From Methanomassiliicoccales archaeon (GTDB taxonomy: Archaea > Thermoplasmatota > Thermoplasmata > SG8-5 > JAGLSY01), in contig DAOVGM010000023.1 of NCBI GenBank assembly GCA_030672365.1, positions 1 to 46,715 on the forward strand: a stretch of 46,715 nucleotides of DNA, in the 5' to 3' direction. The first letter of the stretch is position 1. Every line of letters begins with the position of its first letter. The notes under the pieces are model-generated. The model saw nothing but the letters and a program-made list of their open reading frames with translations. It searched no databases and had not been told where the DNA came from. The position numbers were made by a program, and so were the translations under genes. Shown here piece after piece: positions 1 through 7,877 of the stretch.

Positions 1-588
1 CTCGTGGGAAACGCCATAGTCTATGTCATCGAGCCGATGGTCAATGACACCGAAAACGAGGGGGTGATTATAGAGATCGGCGTGGAGATGGACCTGCCGG
101 ATGGCTGGATCGGAATGCGCATCTATTGGGCCAACTACACCATAGACGTCAAGACCAACTCCTCTGTGTTGGGAGTGACCTTTGACAAGGACACGATGGC
201 GATTACATTGAGTGTTAGCGGTCCCAACGGAACTATCGGTGCTTGCGAGGTTGTCGTTCCTAAGTCGTTGATGTCTTCTATGTCGAACTTGGAGGTTCAT
301 CTGGACGGGAGTTCGTTAAATTTCGTTTTGACTCAGAACGAGACACATTTCATCGTTCATATCGAGTATGCTCACAGTACGCACAAGCTCACAACCTATT
401 TGGAGGGGGGGCCCATTGTGGGAGGGGAAGAGAAGGCGATGTTTCCGTATTGGGTCATAGTGGTGATAATGGTCAGTGTGATAGCGGTTGCACTACTTAT
501 TAGGAGAAAGGGAGCGATTTCCGAAGGTGGAGAGGACAAAGAGAAAAGACCCGAGGAGGCGGAAAAATCCCAAGAAGGAAAAGAATAG
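1..588 (+). CDS. C-terminal part of a membrane-anchored surface protein (partial)
   Basis: The reading frame is open from the left edge, so the true start lies outside the window. What remains is about 195 residues: a beta-rich, Asn/Thr-rich domain with several N-x-S/T sequons (NDT, NYT, NSS, NGT, NET), then one hydrophobic segment of about 20 residues (roughly nt 445-505) followed by a basic stop-transfer (RRK) and a Lys/Glu-rich tail of about 30 residues. This implies an outside-facing domain with a C-terminal membrane anchor and a short cytoplasmic tail. The stretch with 'GPNGTIGACEVVVPK' and 'HSTHKL' resembles a small beta domain I recall from the C-terminal ends of archaeal secreted proteins (recollection, not a search). 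No enzymatic function can be assigned. It converges on the next gene with about 125 nt between the stops. Confidence 0.7.
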   Translation, partial: LVGNAIVYVIEPMVNDTENEGVIIEIGVEMDLPDGWIGMRIYWANYTIDVKTNSSVLGVTFDKDTMAITLSVSGPNGTIGACEVVVPKSLMSSMSNLEVHLDGSSLNFVLTQNETHFIVHIEYAHSTHKLTTYLEGGPIVGGEEKAMFPYWVIVVIMVSVIAVALLIRRKGAISEGGEDKEKRPEEAEKSQEGKE

Positions 589-712
589 CCTCCAAAGACC
601 GAAGAAACGACATCAGAGCCGCCCCCACAGTCACCAGAGGAGTGAACGAAATAGAATAGGTGATAAATCAGGCCTGAGTTATTTTCTTCTTTAAATCGGA
701 TTTTATGACAAA

Positions 713-1897
713 TCAGAGGAATAGCTCACGAAGGTGCTCTGGCATATTACTAAACAGATCTAAATCCCCATCCCAATCGCGTAATTCATCTTTGTAATTT
801 GTTTCGATATTAGTAATCGCATCCTGCATTCTGACATGGAGTCTTTCGGTACCCTTTCCTTCAAGCACGACAGCCAGAAAAATATACTTTCCATGCTCTA
901 TATGAATCTCAAGCTCACCATATTGAAGCCGCTTGAGTGTTTCTGTTTTATCGCTCTCTGTGCGGAAAGAATCTTTGATGAAAATCTGTACTGCAGAGAG
1001 CATTCCACTAAGGATTGTTTTGTCAATCACACCTTTGTCCTTCCCAACATGAGATATCAAAAGACCCGATTCGTAAATCATAAATACCTGACGAACATCG
1101 TAAAGTCTTTCTGGTTCCATAATCTTTCTTCTTTTGGTGAAATAGACAACAGTGGAAAACCCTATAGCCAGGTAGAAATATGCCATCACGAACATGCTTC
1201 CTGGTATGTTTTCGAGCGTTGAAATGTCGTATGCGGTGATGACCGCATTTATCAGGTCTCCTACTGTGAACAGCAATATGCCCACAGTCAGATAAGCCCA
1301 GTAAAAGGCCAGCTTGCCCTTGCGGTAAACATGAAGGAGTAAGAACAACACCAACAGCAGGACCATGTCGAGGTAAGGGTATGCGATGGCAATGAACTTC
1401 AAATACATGGAAGGAAGCACTAGTGAGTTACCGACGGCATTTCCTATCGGTATCAGAAGGGCGAGGGAAATACTGAACATAAAAAGTGTGATAAGTATGA
1501 GTAGCCTGACATTTGCATATTCAGCATAAGAAAAAAGTGTTTTCCAGCATGTGTATATGAGGGGCATGTAGCAGACGAGCCCAAGGATAAGCGAGAGGTA
1601 GAATAATGAGAGCACGAGACCTGTGTAAGACATTATTACCCAGAGAATTTCTGCTAAGAGTAGTAAGCCAGCAAAGATAAAAAAAGAGTTTGCAATAGAC
1701 CTGAAAGCCTCATCTTTATTATTTTTGCGTGCGATTATAACGAGTGCACAAATTGCACTCAATCCAACTATTGTAAGACCATTGATGTACATTCCTGCTT
1801 CATGCGTTGGAAGTAAAATATGTCCGAAGGAAATCAGTATTATAATGGGGGTTAGCATGAAAATCAAACGTGAAAACTGCTTTGTCTTGAACTCCAT
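713..1897 (-). CDS. Polytopic membrane protein with C-terminal roadblock/longin-like sensory domain
   Basis: 394 aa. Residues about 8-255 hold seven or eight hydrophobic segments ending in a basic TKRRK stop. Residues about 266-380 form a soluble cytoplasmic domain with an 'IYESGLLISH' strand, a helix 'ILSGMLSAVQIFIKDSF', a strand 'GELEIHIEHGKYIFLAVVL' and the terminal signature DWDGDLD. The same domain, in the same order, is embedded in the AAA/TPR protein at 17187-20141, which argues for a shared sensing or docking role. The fold looks roadblock/longin-like (alternating strand-helix-strand), which is inference. No kinase, phosphatase or HTH motif is visible, so it is probably a membrane sensor or scaffold. 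A TATA-like box about 25 nt before the ATG and no Shine-Dalgarno suggest a leaderless transcript. Confidence 0.8.
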   Translation of the reverse strand: MEFKTKQFSRLIFMLTPIIILISFGHILLPTHEAGMYINGLTIVGLSAICALVIIARKNNKDEAFRSIANSFFIFAGLLLLAEILWVIMSYTGLVLSLFYLSLILGLVCYMPLIYTCWKTLFSYAEYANVRLLILITLFMFSISLALLIPIGNAVGNSLVLPSMYLKFIAIAYPYLDMVLLLVLFLLLHVYRKGKLAFYWAYLTVGILLFTVGDLINAVITAYDISTLENIPGSMFVMAYFYLAIGFSTVVYFTKRRKIMEPERLYDVRQVFMIYESGLLISHVGKDKGVIDKTILSGMLSAVQIFIKDSFRTESDKTETLKRLQYGELEIHIEHGKYIFLAVVLEGKGTERLHVRMQDAITNIETNYKDELRDWDGDLDLFSNMPEHLRELFL

Positions 1898-1918
1898 AGT
1901 ATCGCATATATTTTCAAT

Positions 1919-1928
1919 CCTAATAAAT
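1919..1928 (-). promoter_or_regulatory. TATA-like box for the membrane sensor gene
   Basis: On the minus strand 'catttattag' lies about 25-30 nt before the ATG at 1897. That spacing would place the transcription start at or just before the start codon. A second AT-rich stretch at 1906-1914 is closer and less well placed. Confidence 0.4.
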
Positions 1929-2016
1929 GTTCTGCGTTCGTAATTTTTAATCCGAATTCGCCTTTCCGTGATTGTTTCTGATTACACTCATCGGTGCATT
2001 GCCTGCCTTGCCTTTT

Positions 2017-2436
2017 TCACAATTTCTCAAGCGCATAATAAAGCTTGATTTCCTCTATTTCCTCGAATATCTTTGGCACGACCTTTACTCTCATTCCTAT
2101 TTTTATGACTTCTGGCTCTGTGTTTTCAAACCACGAGATAAGTCTTCCGCCGCTGTCGAGGTCGATGAGCCCCAACGTGTACGGCGCGATGTCTTCGAAG
2201 CCTGCCGGGGGAGAGTTTACAGTTGTAAATGTCACGAGTGTGCCGGTGGGTTTCGCATCGATGTATTCGAAGTCTCCGCTGAGGCATTTTATGCAGTCAG
2301 CCCTTGGCGGGAATGTCTCCTCGCCGCAGCTCTTGCACTTACTGCCAACCAGCTTCCCCTTATGCAGTTCATCTGCGAATTCCGAGACTTTCGTATACGG
2401 CGTGTAATTGACTTTTCCAAAATACTTGAACGGCAT
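2017..2436 (-). CDS. DUF35 OB-fold acyl-CoA-binding protein with zinc ribbon (thiolase partner)
   Basis: 139 aa from the ATG at 2436, chosen because GGAGG lies about 8 nt upstream; the frame extends further but without a better site. An N-terminal rubredoxin-like zinc ribbon (C-x2-C-x11-C-x2-C: 'CKSC' ... 'CIKC') is followed by an OB-fold with 'GTLVTFTTV' and 'PYTLGLIDLDSGGRL'. This is the DUF35 architecture. In archaea such proteins bridge thiolase to partner enzymes and hold the CoA moiety (the thiolase/HMG-CoA synthase/DUF35 complex is the known example). Here it directly follows a thiolase with 13 nt between them, so it most likely forms a complex with that enzyme. No HMG-CoA synthase is present, which fits a degradative thiolase better than a mevalonate role. 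Confidence 0.88.
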   Translation of the reverse strand: MPFKYFGKVNYTPYTKVSEFADELHKGKLVGSKCKSCGEETFPPRADCIKCLSGDFEYIDAKPTGTLVTFTTVNSPPAGFEDIAPYTLGLIDLDSGGRLISWFENTEPEVIKIGMRVKVVPKIFEEIEEIKLYYALEKL

Positions 2437-2449
2437 ATTTTTACCTCCT

Positions 2450-3604
2450 TTATGACCTCTTGTAAATGTGCACAAAGCAGTACTGGCCGATTCCACCGAC
2501 ATTGTGCGTCATCCCGATGTCAGCGCCATCCACCTGTCTTTCTCCGCATTCTTCCCTCAACTGCTTCACGATCTCGACTGTTTGAGATGCGCCGGTCGCT
2601 CCGACAGGGTGGCCTTTTGCCTTCAATCCGCCATCGACATTTACCGGGTGTTTGCCTCCGATATATGCCTGCCCATCTTCCTCGAACTTGCCGCCTCCGC
2701 CCTTCTCCACAAAGCCGATATCCTCCAATGCGATAATTTCTGCGATGGTAAAGCAATCATGGACATCCGTGACCTTGATATCATCCGGCCCGACTCCCGC
2801 CATCGCGTACGCTTGCTTGGCGGCAGCCACAGCGCTGGGTATTGAGGTCATGTCCGGTCTGCGCAGAACTGATATCGGGGCGCTGGCACAGCCCAAGCCT
2901 TCAAGCCATACGGGGGTATCGTTATATTTCTTGGCCAGCTCATCGCTCGTGACAATTAACGCACACGCACCGTCCGCATTGGCGCAGCAATCGTATACTC
3001 TAAGCGGATAAGCCACATAATCGGATGCAAGCGCCTTCTCCAGTGTGATCTCCTTCTGGAAAAGAGCGTAGGGGTTCTTCGCGGCATAGTGATGACTTTT
3101 AACCGCGGTCTTGGCCAGCTGCTCGCTCGTGGTCCCGTAGGTTTCCATGTGCTTGTTGGCGTACATCGCATAGTACGCCGGGAACGTGATTCCAAAAATC
3201 GATTCCCACTGGACGTCACCCACCCGCCCCATCAATCCCTGTATCTCCGCGGTGGTGAGCTCGGTCATCTTCTGCACTCCCAGAACAAGAACCGTATCAT
3301 GCAGGCCCGACTTTATTGCCATGTATGCGCTTCTCAAAGCAGCTGAGGATGACGCGCAGGCGGCCTCGGTGAGCCAGGTCGGTTTGTCATTCAGGCCGAG
3401 GTACTCTGTGATCATGCCCGGTAGCGAACGTTGTTTATGATACTCGGGTGACGAGCCCACGATAACGGCATCGATGTCATTCCTGTCCAGGTTGTTCACG
3501 TCATCCAAAACTTCCCTGTAAGCCTCGAATGCCAGCTCCTGGACGGTAGCGTCGCTCCTCCTCCCGAACTTGCCATGTCCTACACCTACAACACCAACCC
3601 TCAC
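2450..3604 (-). CDS. SCP-x-type thiolase (acyl-CoA C-acyltransferase)
   Basis: 384 aa, normal for archaeal/SCP2-type thiolases. The acylated cysteine is in 'EAACASSSAALRSAYMAI' (about Cys83), the second active-site block is 'GHPVGATGASQ' (about His332), and the C-terminal block is 'THNVGGIG', which replaces the CxGGG of classical thiolases as expected in this subfamily. The family cleaves or forms 3-ketoacyl-CoA with CoA. The start ATG has 'GAGGTGATG' upstream. It sits between an SDR reductase (9-nt gap) and its DUF35 partner, so the three probably run the last two steps of a beta-oxidation-like route, possibly for acyl-CoA from aromatic degradation. The substrate cannot be read from sequence. 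Confidence 0.92.
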   Translation of the reverse strand: MRVGVVGVGHGKFGRRSDATVQELAFEAYREVLDDVNNLDRNDIDAVIVGSSPEYHKQRSLPGMITEYLGLNDKPTWLTEAACASSSAALRSAYMAIKSGLHDTVLVLGVQKMTELTTAEIQGLMGRVGDVQWESIFGITFPAYYAMYANKHMETYGTTSEQLAKTAVKSHHYAAKNPYALFQKEITLEKALASDYVAYPLRVYDCCANADGACALIVTSDELAKKYNDTPVWLEGLGCASAPISVLRRPDMTSIPSAVAAAKQAYAMAGVGPDDIKVTDVHDCFTIAEIIALEDIGFVEKGGGGKFEEDGQAYIGGKHPVNVDGGLKAKGHPVGATGASQTVEIVKQLREECGERQVDGADIGMTHNVGGIGQYCFVHIYKRS

Positions 3605-3613
3605 ATCATCACC

Positions 3614-4357
3614 TCAAATATACTGGCCGCCATCGACTTTGATGACTTCCCCGGTTATGTGTCTTGATTTCTCAGAGCATAAGAATACTACGACATTTGC
3701 GACGTCATCCGATTCAGCCAGTCGACCCAGAACTGTTTCGTCGGTAGCCGTGTCCAGGAATTGCTGGGGTATCTTTTGAGCCATCTCTGTCATGACCATA
3801 CCAGGACAAATGCAATTGACATTTACATTGAACTTGCCGAGCTCCTTGGCCAAAGACTTGGTCAGAGCGATTTCCCCGCCTTTGGATGCAGAATAATTTG
3901 TCTGGCCGAACTTTCCTCTGAGGCCGTTGATCGATGAAATGTTCACGATCTTACCATACCTTCGGTCCTTGAAATGGCCTGCTGCCAGTTTGTTGTAGAT
4001 AAAACAACCTTTGAGGTTTGTGGCGATCACAGTATCGAACTGCTCCTCCGACATCTTCCATATGACACCGTCCCAGTTTATCCCGGCATTGTTTACCAGG
4101 ATATCCAGATGCCCGAACGTCTCCAACACCTTTTCGAACATCTTCTGGGCATCTTCGTAACTGCTGACATCTGCCTTTACCGCCAGGGCATCTCTCCCCA
4201 TCTTTTTGATCTCCTCGACGATCTCTTTTGCCTCCTTGTCGCTTTTCCTGTAATTGATAGCGACATTGCAGCCCTCCCTGGCTAACATTAAAGCTACAGC
4301 CCGTCCGATTCCTCGGGTCCCGCCAGTGACTATCGCACACTTTCCTTTGAGTTCCAT
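3614..4357 (-). CDS. Short-chain dehydrogenase, 3-oxoacyl-(CoA/ACP) reductase-like
   Basis: 247 aa from the ATG at 4357, which has 'AAGGTGA' about 7 nt upstream; an in-frame Met 13 codons earlier lacks such a site. Classical SDR signatures are present: cofactor loop 'TGGTRGIG', 'NNAG', the catalytic Ser block 'NISSINGLRG', and 'YSASKGG' (YxxxK). The C-terminal 'CPGMVMTEM' and 'GEVIKVDGGQYI' are typical of FabG/PhaB. Basic residues after the first strand ('INYRKSDKEA') suggest NADP(H), an inference. First gene of a three-gene minus-strand operon with thiolase and DUF35 protein, so it is more likely a 3-hydroxyacyl-CoA dehydrogenase/3-ketoacyl-CoA reductase than a fatty-acid synthesis enzyme, since no ACP or KAS gene is nearby. 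Confidence 0.9.
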   Translation of the reverse strand: MELKGKCAIVTGGTRGIGRAVALMLAREGCNVAINYRKSDKEAKEIVEEIKKMGRDALAVKADVSSYEDAQKMFEKVLETFGHLDILVNNAGINWDGVIWKMSEEQFDTVIATNLKGCFIYNKLAAGHFKDRRYGKIVNISSINGLRGKFGQTNYSASKGGEIALTKSLAKELGKFNVNVNCICPGMVMTEMAQKIPQQFLDTATDETVLGRLAESDDVANVVVFLCSEKSRHITGEVIKVDGGQYI

Positions 4358-4393
4358 TGGTTTCACCTTTAATCGTTGGTGTATACAACCCCC

Positions 4394-4404
4394 CATATAT
4401 TTAG
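4394..4404 (-). promoter_or_regulatory. TATA-like box for the reductase/thiolase operon
   Basis: Minus-strand 'ctaaatatatg' lies about 37-47 nt before the ATG at 4357, giving a short leader that contains the Shine-Dalgarno. It is separated by about 20 nt from the structured RNA element on the plus strand. Confidence 0.5.
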
Positions 4405-4424
4405 TTTTTATTTTTACAGTTGAT

Positions 4425-4680
4425 GGTCGAGAACGCCCAAGCTCTTTAGGCTTGGGATGGATCGACCAGTATCTTGGTAAAGAAGGGAATCCGCCGTATG
4501 CTCATCGATAAGTAGTCACATAAACACGAAGCCAAGATACTGGCTTCGGGAATTTGAGCATATGGCTGTTTAAATGTGAACTTCCAGGCCAGGTTCACAA
4601 CGCCAAGTCGTTTCGCAAAACACGTAGTGGTTTGCGTTAAGACGAGCTGTGGCTCGTCTGTTTATGGCCTGGTAGTTTAC
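4425..4680 (+). ncRNA. Structured RNA-like intergenic element, copy A
   Basis: This fills most of the 400-nt gap 4358-4756, which has no convincing ORF. Helices that can be drawn: outer P1 4425-4430/4462-4467 (ggtcga/tcgacc) with inner 4436-4442/4450-4456 (cccaagc/gcttggg, loop tcttta); P3 4493-4503/4556-4566 (gccgtatgctc/gagcatatggc, 11 bp); a hairpin inside P3 at 4527-4534/4541-4548; P4 4576-4581 plus 4584-4591 with 4665-4672 plus 4675-4680; P5 4641-4647/4652-4658 (gacgagc/gctcgtc); and a copy-specific hairpin near 4614-4636. Related elements lie at 23793 and 34724 with the same helices but changed bases. The first hairpin resembles those at right ends of IS200/IS605-type elements (recollection). 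Function unknown. An alternative pairing 4468-4477/4532-4541 (10 bp) competes with the inner hairpin. Confidence 0.6.
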
Positions 4681-4692
4681 AGAGAACAAAGG

Positions 4693-4706
4693 AAAAAGTT
4701 ATAATA
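4693..4706 (+). promoter_or_regulatory. Putative BRE/TATA promoter for the DUF2080-bzd operon
   Basis: 'ggaaaaagttataata' (purine-rich BRE-like stretch followed by a TATA-like core) lies about 50-60 nt before the first ATG at 4757 and just downstream of structured element copy A. It is the best promoter candidate for the long plus-strand operon running to 16333. Confidence 0.45.
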
Positions 4707-4756
4707 CAGTTTCATTATATCGGTTTTGTAGCTACATTGTAGTTGGGAGGCCTTTG

Positions 4757-4897
4757 ATGGAAGACACACCTTCTAAATTTGAGGTTTACGGTCAGGAGAT
4801 GATCGAGAAGCACGTGAAAAAGTCTGGCAACAGCGGCAGGATATACCTTCCACCTGATTGGATAGGCAAGAAGGTCAAGATAATAAGGGTGGAGTGA
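4757..4897 (+). CDS. DUF2080-type transposon-associated mini-protein
   Basis: 46 aa, with GGGAGG 6 nt before the ATG. The core 'KSGNSGRIYLPPDWIGKKVK' matches the conserved pattern of DUF2080 ('transposon-encoded' / 'transposase-associated') proteins of archaea, and resembles a swapped-hairpin AbrB/SpoVT-like DNA-binding fold (small, basic, beta-rich). The family is linked by annotation to mobile elements, but its biochemical role is not established. No transposase is present here. It stands 76 nt after the structured RNA copy A and 7 nt before the GNAT gene, so it may be co-transcribed with the benzoyl-CoA reductase operon, or be the remnant of an inserted element. Confidence 0.8.
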   Translation: MEDTPSKFEVYGQEMIEKHVKKSGNSGRIYLPPDWIGKKVKIIRVE

Positions 4898-4904
4898 GGG
4901 ATTT

Positions 4905-5354
4905 ATGACACAAATTTCAGTACGTTCGATGGTGGAGAAAGACATAGACCAGGCAGCCGAAATTCACAGGAAGGTCTTGCGGAAAGGATTGACCCAGGAC
5001 ACATCCTACAATATCGAAGAATTGTTCAAGGCCTCAATTGCCAGCAATCCAAAAACCTGCCTCGTCGGGGAGCTGGACGGTGAGGTCGTGGGATTCATAA
5101 TCGGCAGGGTCAAGGAGTGGAGTTTCGGTGTGGAACGCAGCGGCTGGATAGAATTGATAGAGGTCGACCCAGCTCACATGGGGGAGGGAATCGGCAAGAC
5201 CCTTGCAAAGGACTTGATCGCCTATTTCAAATCAGAGGGCATAGGCGAGATATACACCTCCGTGGGGTGGGACATCGGTGACATCATCGCCTTCTTCAAA
5301 TCGATCGGTTTCGACAAGAGCAGTTTCATCAATCTTAAATTTGAGTCTGATTGA
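4905..5354 (+). CDS. GNAT-family N-acetyltransferase (first of two)
   Basis: 149 aa, a full single GNAT domain: N-terminal 'VRSMVEKDIDQAAEIHRKVL', the beta4 strand 'CLVGELDGEVVGFIIGRV', the acetyl-CoA pyrophosphate loop 'MGEGIGKTLAKDL' (Q/RxxGxG/A variant) and the C-terminal 'AFFKSIGFDKSSF'. The acceptor is unknown. Together with the second GNAT at 12406 it brackets the reductase core. Precedent: BadL of Rhodopseudomonas is a GNAT enzyme that acetylates benzoate-CoA ligase, so control of aromatic CoA-ligase activity is a reasonable but unproven guess. It has 7 nt to the upstream DUF2080 gene and 31 nt to bzdN. Confidence 0.88.
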   Translation: MTQISVRSMVEKDIDQAAEIHRKVLRKGLTQDTSYNIEELFKASIASNPKTCLVGELDGEVVGFIIGRVKEWSFGVERSGWIELIEVDPAHMGEGIGKTLAKDLIAYFKSEGIGEIYTSVGWDIGDIIAFFKSIGFDKSSFINLKFESD

Positions 5355-5385
5355 CTTATGAGCATTAGTAAAGAGAGGGATAGAA

Positions 5386-6507
5386 ATGATTGAACAATTC
5401 AAGGAATGGGAAAAGAACAGGCACGAATACGCCAAGGATTGGCAGGAGCGCACCGGAGGTAAAGTGATGGGTTACTTCTGCACATATGTGCCGGAGGAGA
5501 TACTCTATGCAGCAGGGATATTGCCGGTGAGGATACTGGGCAGCCATGAGCCCCAGGACGTTACCGAGCCTCACATCTTTGCTATGTTCTGTCCGTTCTG
5601 CCGCGATTGCCTGGCCCAGGGGCTGAAAGGCAGGTACGACTATCTCGACGGAATAATGATCGCACAGTCCTGTCTGCACATAAGACAGACGTTCTGGAGC
5701 TGGGAGAAGCATGTTGGTGTGGAATACAGCAAGTTCTTCATAATGCCCCACAAGATCCAGAGCAAGGATGCCCCGGAGTTCCTGAGAGGCGAGATGGAAG
5801 ACCTCAAGAAAGAGATCGAGGAATTGACAGGCAAGGAAATAACGGAGGAAGCGCTCGACAACGCCATTGCAGTCTACAACAAGAACAGGGAACTGATGAG
5901 GAAGTTGTACGACCTTCGCAAGGAGCCCAACCCGCCGATATCCGGTGAGGAGGCCATGGAGATCACCATGGCCCAGCAGATGGTGGACAAGGCAGAGCAC
6001 AACAAGGCACTGGAAGAACTGCTGGCCAAACTCCCGTCAAGGACAGACACCCTATCCGGAACAAGGCTGATGATTGTAGGTTCTGAGGACGACGACCTCC
6101 AGTTCCTCAACATGGTGGAAAACTGCGGTGGCTTGTTCGTGATAGACGATCACTGCACAGGAAGCCGTTATTTCTGGAACCAGGTGATACCCGAAGAGGA
6201 CCGATTGATGGCTATTTCTAAGAGATACATAGACAGGCCGCCCTGCCCGTCCAAGGACTGGGAAGAGCGCAAACGCATACCGCACGTGCTGACCCTCGCG
6301 AAGGAATGGGATGTTGCGGGTGCGATAATCATGCAGCAGAAGTTCTGCGACCCGCACGAGCTGGACTTTGTGGCCATAAAGAAGGCCCTCGAGGAGAACG
6401 GTGTGCCCACCCTGTTCCTCGAGTTCGATGTGACAGTACCAATCGGCCAGTTCAAGATAAGGGTGGAGGCATTCTTGGAAATGATCGGAGATGAGGATTT
6501 GTTCTGA
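5386..6507 (+). CDS. bzdN: Benzoyl-CoA reductase class I subunit, BzdN/BcrC-type
   Basis: 373 aa (BzdN and BcrC are about 380), start ATG with 'GAGAGGGA' upstream. Belongs to the 2-hydroxyglutaryl-CoA dehydratase D-component family. It forms half of the substrate- and [4Fe-4S]-cluster-bearing module that reduces benzoyl-CoA (or a relative) to the cyclic diene at the expense of ATP. Visible cysteines: Cys32 in '[12 protein letters not shown]', Cys69/72/75 in 'FCPFCRDC', Cys96 in '[11 protein letters not shown]', plus '[11 protein letters not shown]' and '[12 protein letters not shown]', the last typical of the family. It is followed by the O, P and Q subunits in the order known from Azoarcus bzdNOPQ. 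The C-terminus ends in the acidic tail DEDLF, seen on two other products of this operon. The assignment to a benzoyl-CoA-type rather than another aryl-CoA substrate is inference. Confidence 0.85.
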   Translation: MIEQFKEWEKNRHEYAKDWQERTGGKVMGYFCTYVPEEILYAAGILPVRILGSHEPQDVTEPHIFAMFCPFCRDCLAQGLKGRYDYLDGIMIAQSCLHIRQTFWSWEKHVGVEYSKFFIMPHKIQSKDAPEFLRGEMEDLKKEIEELTGKEITEEALDNAIAVYNKNRELMRKLYDLRKEPNPPISGEEAMEITMAQQMVDKAEHNKALEELLAKLPSRTDTLSGTRLMIVGSEDDDLQFLNMVENCGGLFVIDDHCTGSRYFWNQVIPEEDRLMAISKRYIDRPPCPSKDWEERKRIPHVLTLAKEWDVAGAIIMQQKFCDPHELDFVAIKKALEENGVPTLFLEFDVTVPIGQFKIRVEAFLEMIGDEDLF

Positions 6508-6520
6508 GGAGGTGTATGAT

Positions 6521-7864
6521 ATGGTAGAAGCAGAAGTGAAATACCCGACAGAATCATTAAAGTGCTGGAACAAGGCAAAAGATATCAGAATGAAGTATTA
6601 CCAAGATTACGCAGAGGCCCATGACAAAGGCGGGCTCAGGTGGGCTGGCGGGGCCTGGACCTTCGATGCGATCCCAGCAGGCCTTGGGGATGATGTATAT
6701 CCGATAACCAGTGAGCCATACGGCGCATCAATCGCGTTCGACAAGGAACTCTCATTGGAATGCATGGAGGCAACCGAAGTAAAGGGCTACCCCAGAGACT
6801 TGTGTTCCTACATGCGCAACTACTGGGGCTCGATACTTACGGACAAGTTCGCATTCGGATACAAGGACGGAGAATTCATGCCCAGATTTGCAGGTGCCGA
6901 ACCCCTGCCGTTCCCGAAACCCGATTTCCTCTGGCAGGACCACATATGCTGCTCGCATGCCAAGTGGTACCAGGTTGTGTCAGAACTCGAAGGTGGGATA
7001 CCAACATACACAGTGGACAACGCTGTAGGGCCAGCTCACGAGATCAATGATAGAAAAATTAAGTTCGTTGTTGAGCAGCTAAAGGAAGGCATCACATTTC
7101 TGGAGAAGACCACTGGCCGAGACTTTGATGATGAACTTATGTACAAGGCCATAAGGAATCACTTTGTTTCAACATCGAAGTGGGCCGAGATCTGCGAGCT
7201 GAACAAAGCCATTCCAGCACCACTGGATGAAAAATCCATCTACTCGCTCTATGTGTTCGGCACTCTTCAAAAGGCAGGGCAACAGGTGGCTGATTTTTAT
7301 GAAAAAGACCTTCTTCCGGAAGTACAGGACAGGGTCAGAAGAGGCATCGCCGCAGTCCCGACCGAGCGTTTCAGGGTGATGTCGGACACACAACCGCCGT
7401 GGAGTTTCCTCAAGGTGTTCAGATATCTCGAGAAGTTCGGTTGCGTTTCCGTCGGTTCTCTATACACCTTCGGGCTCATCGGCCAATGGGAAATAAAAGA
7501 GGACGGCACCTGGGGTCCGATGCCTATTCCGGACGTGGAGTTCTCCGGCAGAGACCAGGCTCTCTACGAGTATGTGAAATACGAATTGAACAAGCCGGAA
7601 TGGCAGCATTTCTATTCCTGTCATATCAAGAGCGACATGATGGTCAGGATAGCCAGGGAGTGGAAGCTCGATGGCGCGATGCTCCATTACAACAGAGGTT
7701 GCGAGGGCTTGAGCATCGGAATTGCGGAAAACAGACTGGCACTTCTCGATGCAGGCTTTCCGGTAATGGCATTCGAAGGAAATAATGCGGATGAGAGGGA
7801 ATTCGACGAGGCCAGGACAAAGGCCAAGATAGACGCGTTCATGGAAACACTTGGAGCAAAATAA
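6521..7864 (+). CDS. bzdO: Benzoyl-CoA reductase class I subunit, BzdO/BcrB-type
   Basis: 447 aa (BzdO about 449). The ATG at 6521 is chosen over an upstream in-frame codon because GAGGAGGTG ends 6 nt before it. Same dehydratase/reductase D-component family as BzdN and its heterodimer partner: together they hold the substrate and cluster. Cysteine-bearing signatures: '[12 protein letters not shown]', '[12 protein letters not shown]' and '[12 protein letters not shown]'; the last is characteristic of the B/O subunit of class I benzoyl-CoA reductases. The gene is 13 nt after bzdN. No truncation or frameshift is seen. It is clearly larger than, and distinct from, the 414-aa relative at 22413-23657. 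Confidence 0.87.
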   Translation: MVEAEVKYPTESLKCWNKAKDIRMKYYQDYAEAHDKGGLRWAGGAWTFDAIPAGLGDDVYPITSEPYGASIAFDKELSLECMEATEVKGYPRDLCSYMRNYWGSILTDKFAFGYKDGEFMPRFAGAEPLPFPKPDFLWQDHICCSHAKWYQVVSELEGGIPTYTVDNAVGPAHEINDRKIKFVVEQLKEGITFLEKTTGRDFDDELMYKAIRNHFVSTSKWAEICELNKAIPAPLDEKSIYSLYVFGTLQKAGQQVADFYEKDLLPEVQDRVRRGIAAVPTERFRVMSDTQPPWSFLKVFRYLEKFGCVSVGSLYTFGLIGQWEIKEDGTWGPMPIPDVEFSGRDQALYEYVKYELNKPEWQHFYSCHIKSDMMVRIAREWKLDGAMLHYNRGCEGLSIGIAENRLALLDAGFPVMAFEGNNADEREFDEARTKAKIDAFMETLGAK

Positions 7865-7877
7865 TGGAGGAATGAAG

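Noticed and set aside
1972-2736. 254-aa plus-strand ORF opposite the DUF35/thiolase junction
   Set aside because: Spans two real minus-strand genes and their ribosome-binding site; Arg/Cys-rich nonsense translation.
4254-4511. 85-aa plus-strand ORF over the reductase promoter and RNA element
   Set aside because: Overlaps the start of the SDR gene and the first helices of the structured element; no coding signature.
4468-4541. 10-bp pairing agtatcttgg/ccaagatact as a core helix of the RNA family
   Set aside because: Present only in copy A and incompatible with the hairpin conserved in position in all three copies; kept only as a possible alternative fold.
4425-4680. tRNA or other known structural RNA gene
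   Set aside because: No cloverleaf, TPsiC-like or CCA feature, and no resemblance that I can recognise to SRP, RNase P or rRNA; therefore reported as an unknown structured element.
4715-4945. 76-aa minus-strand ORF over the DUF2080 gene
   Set aside because: The plus-strand DUF2080 reading has a conserved core and a good Shine-Dalgarno; this one has neither.
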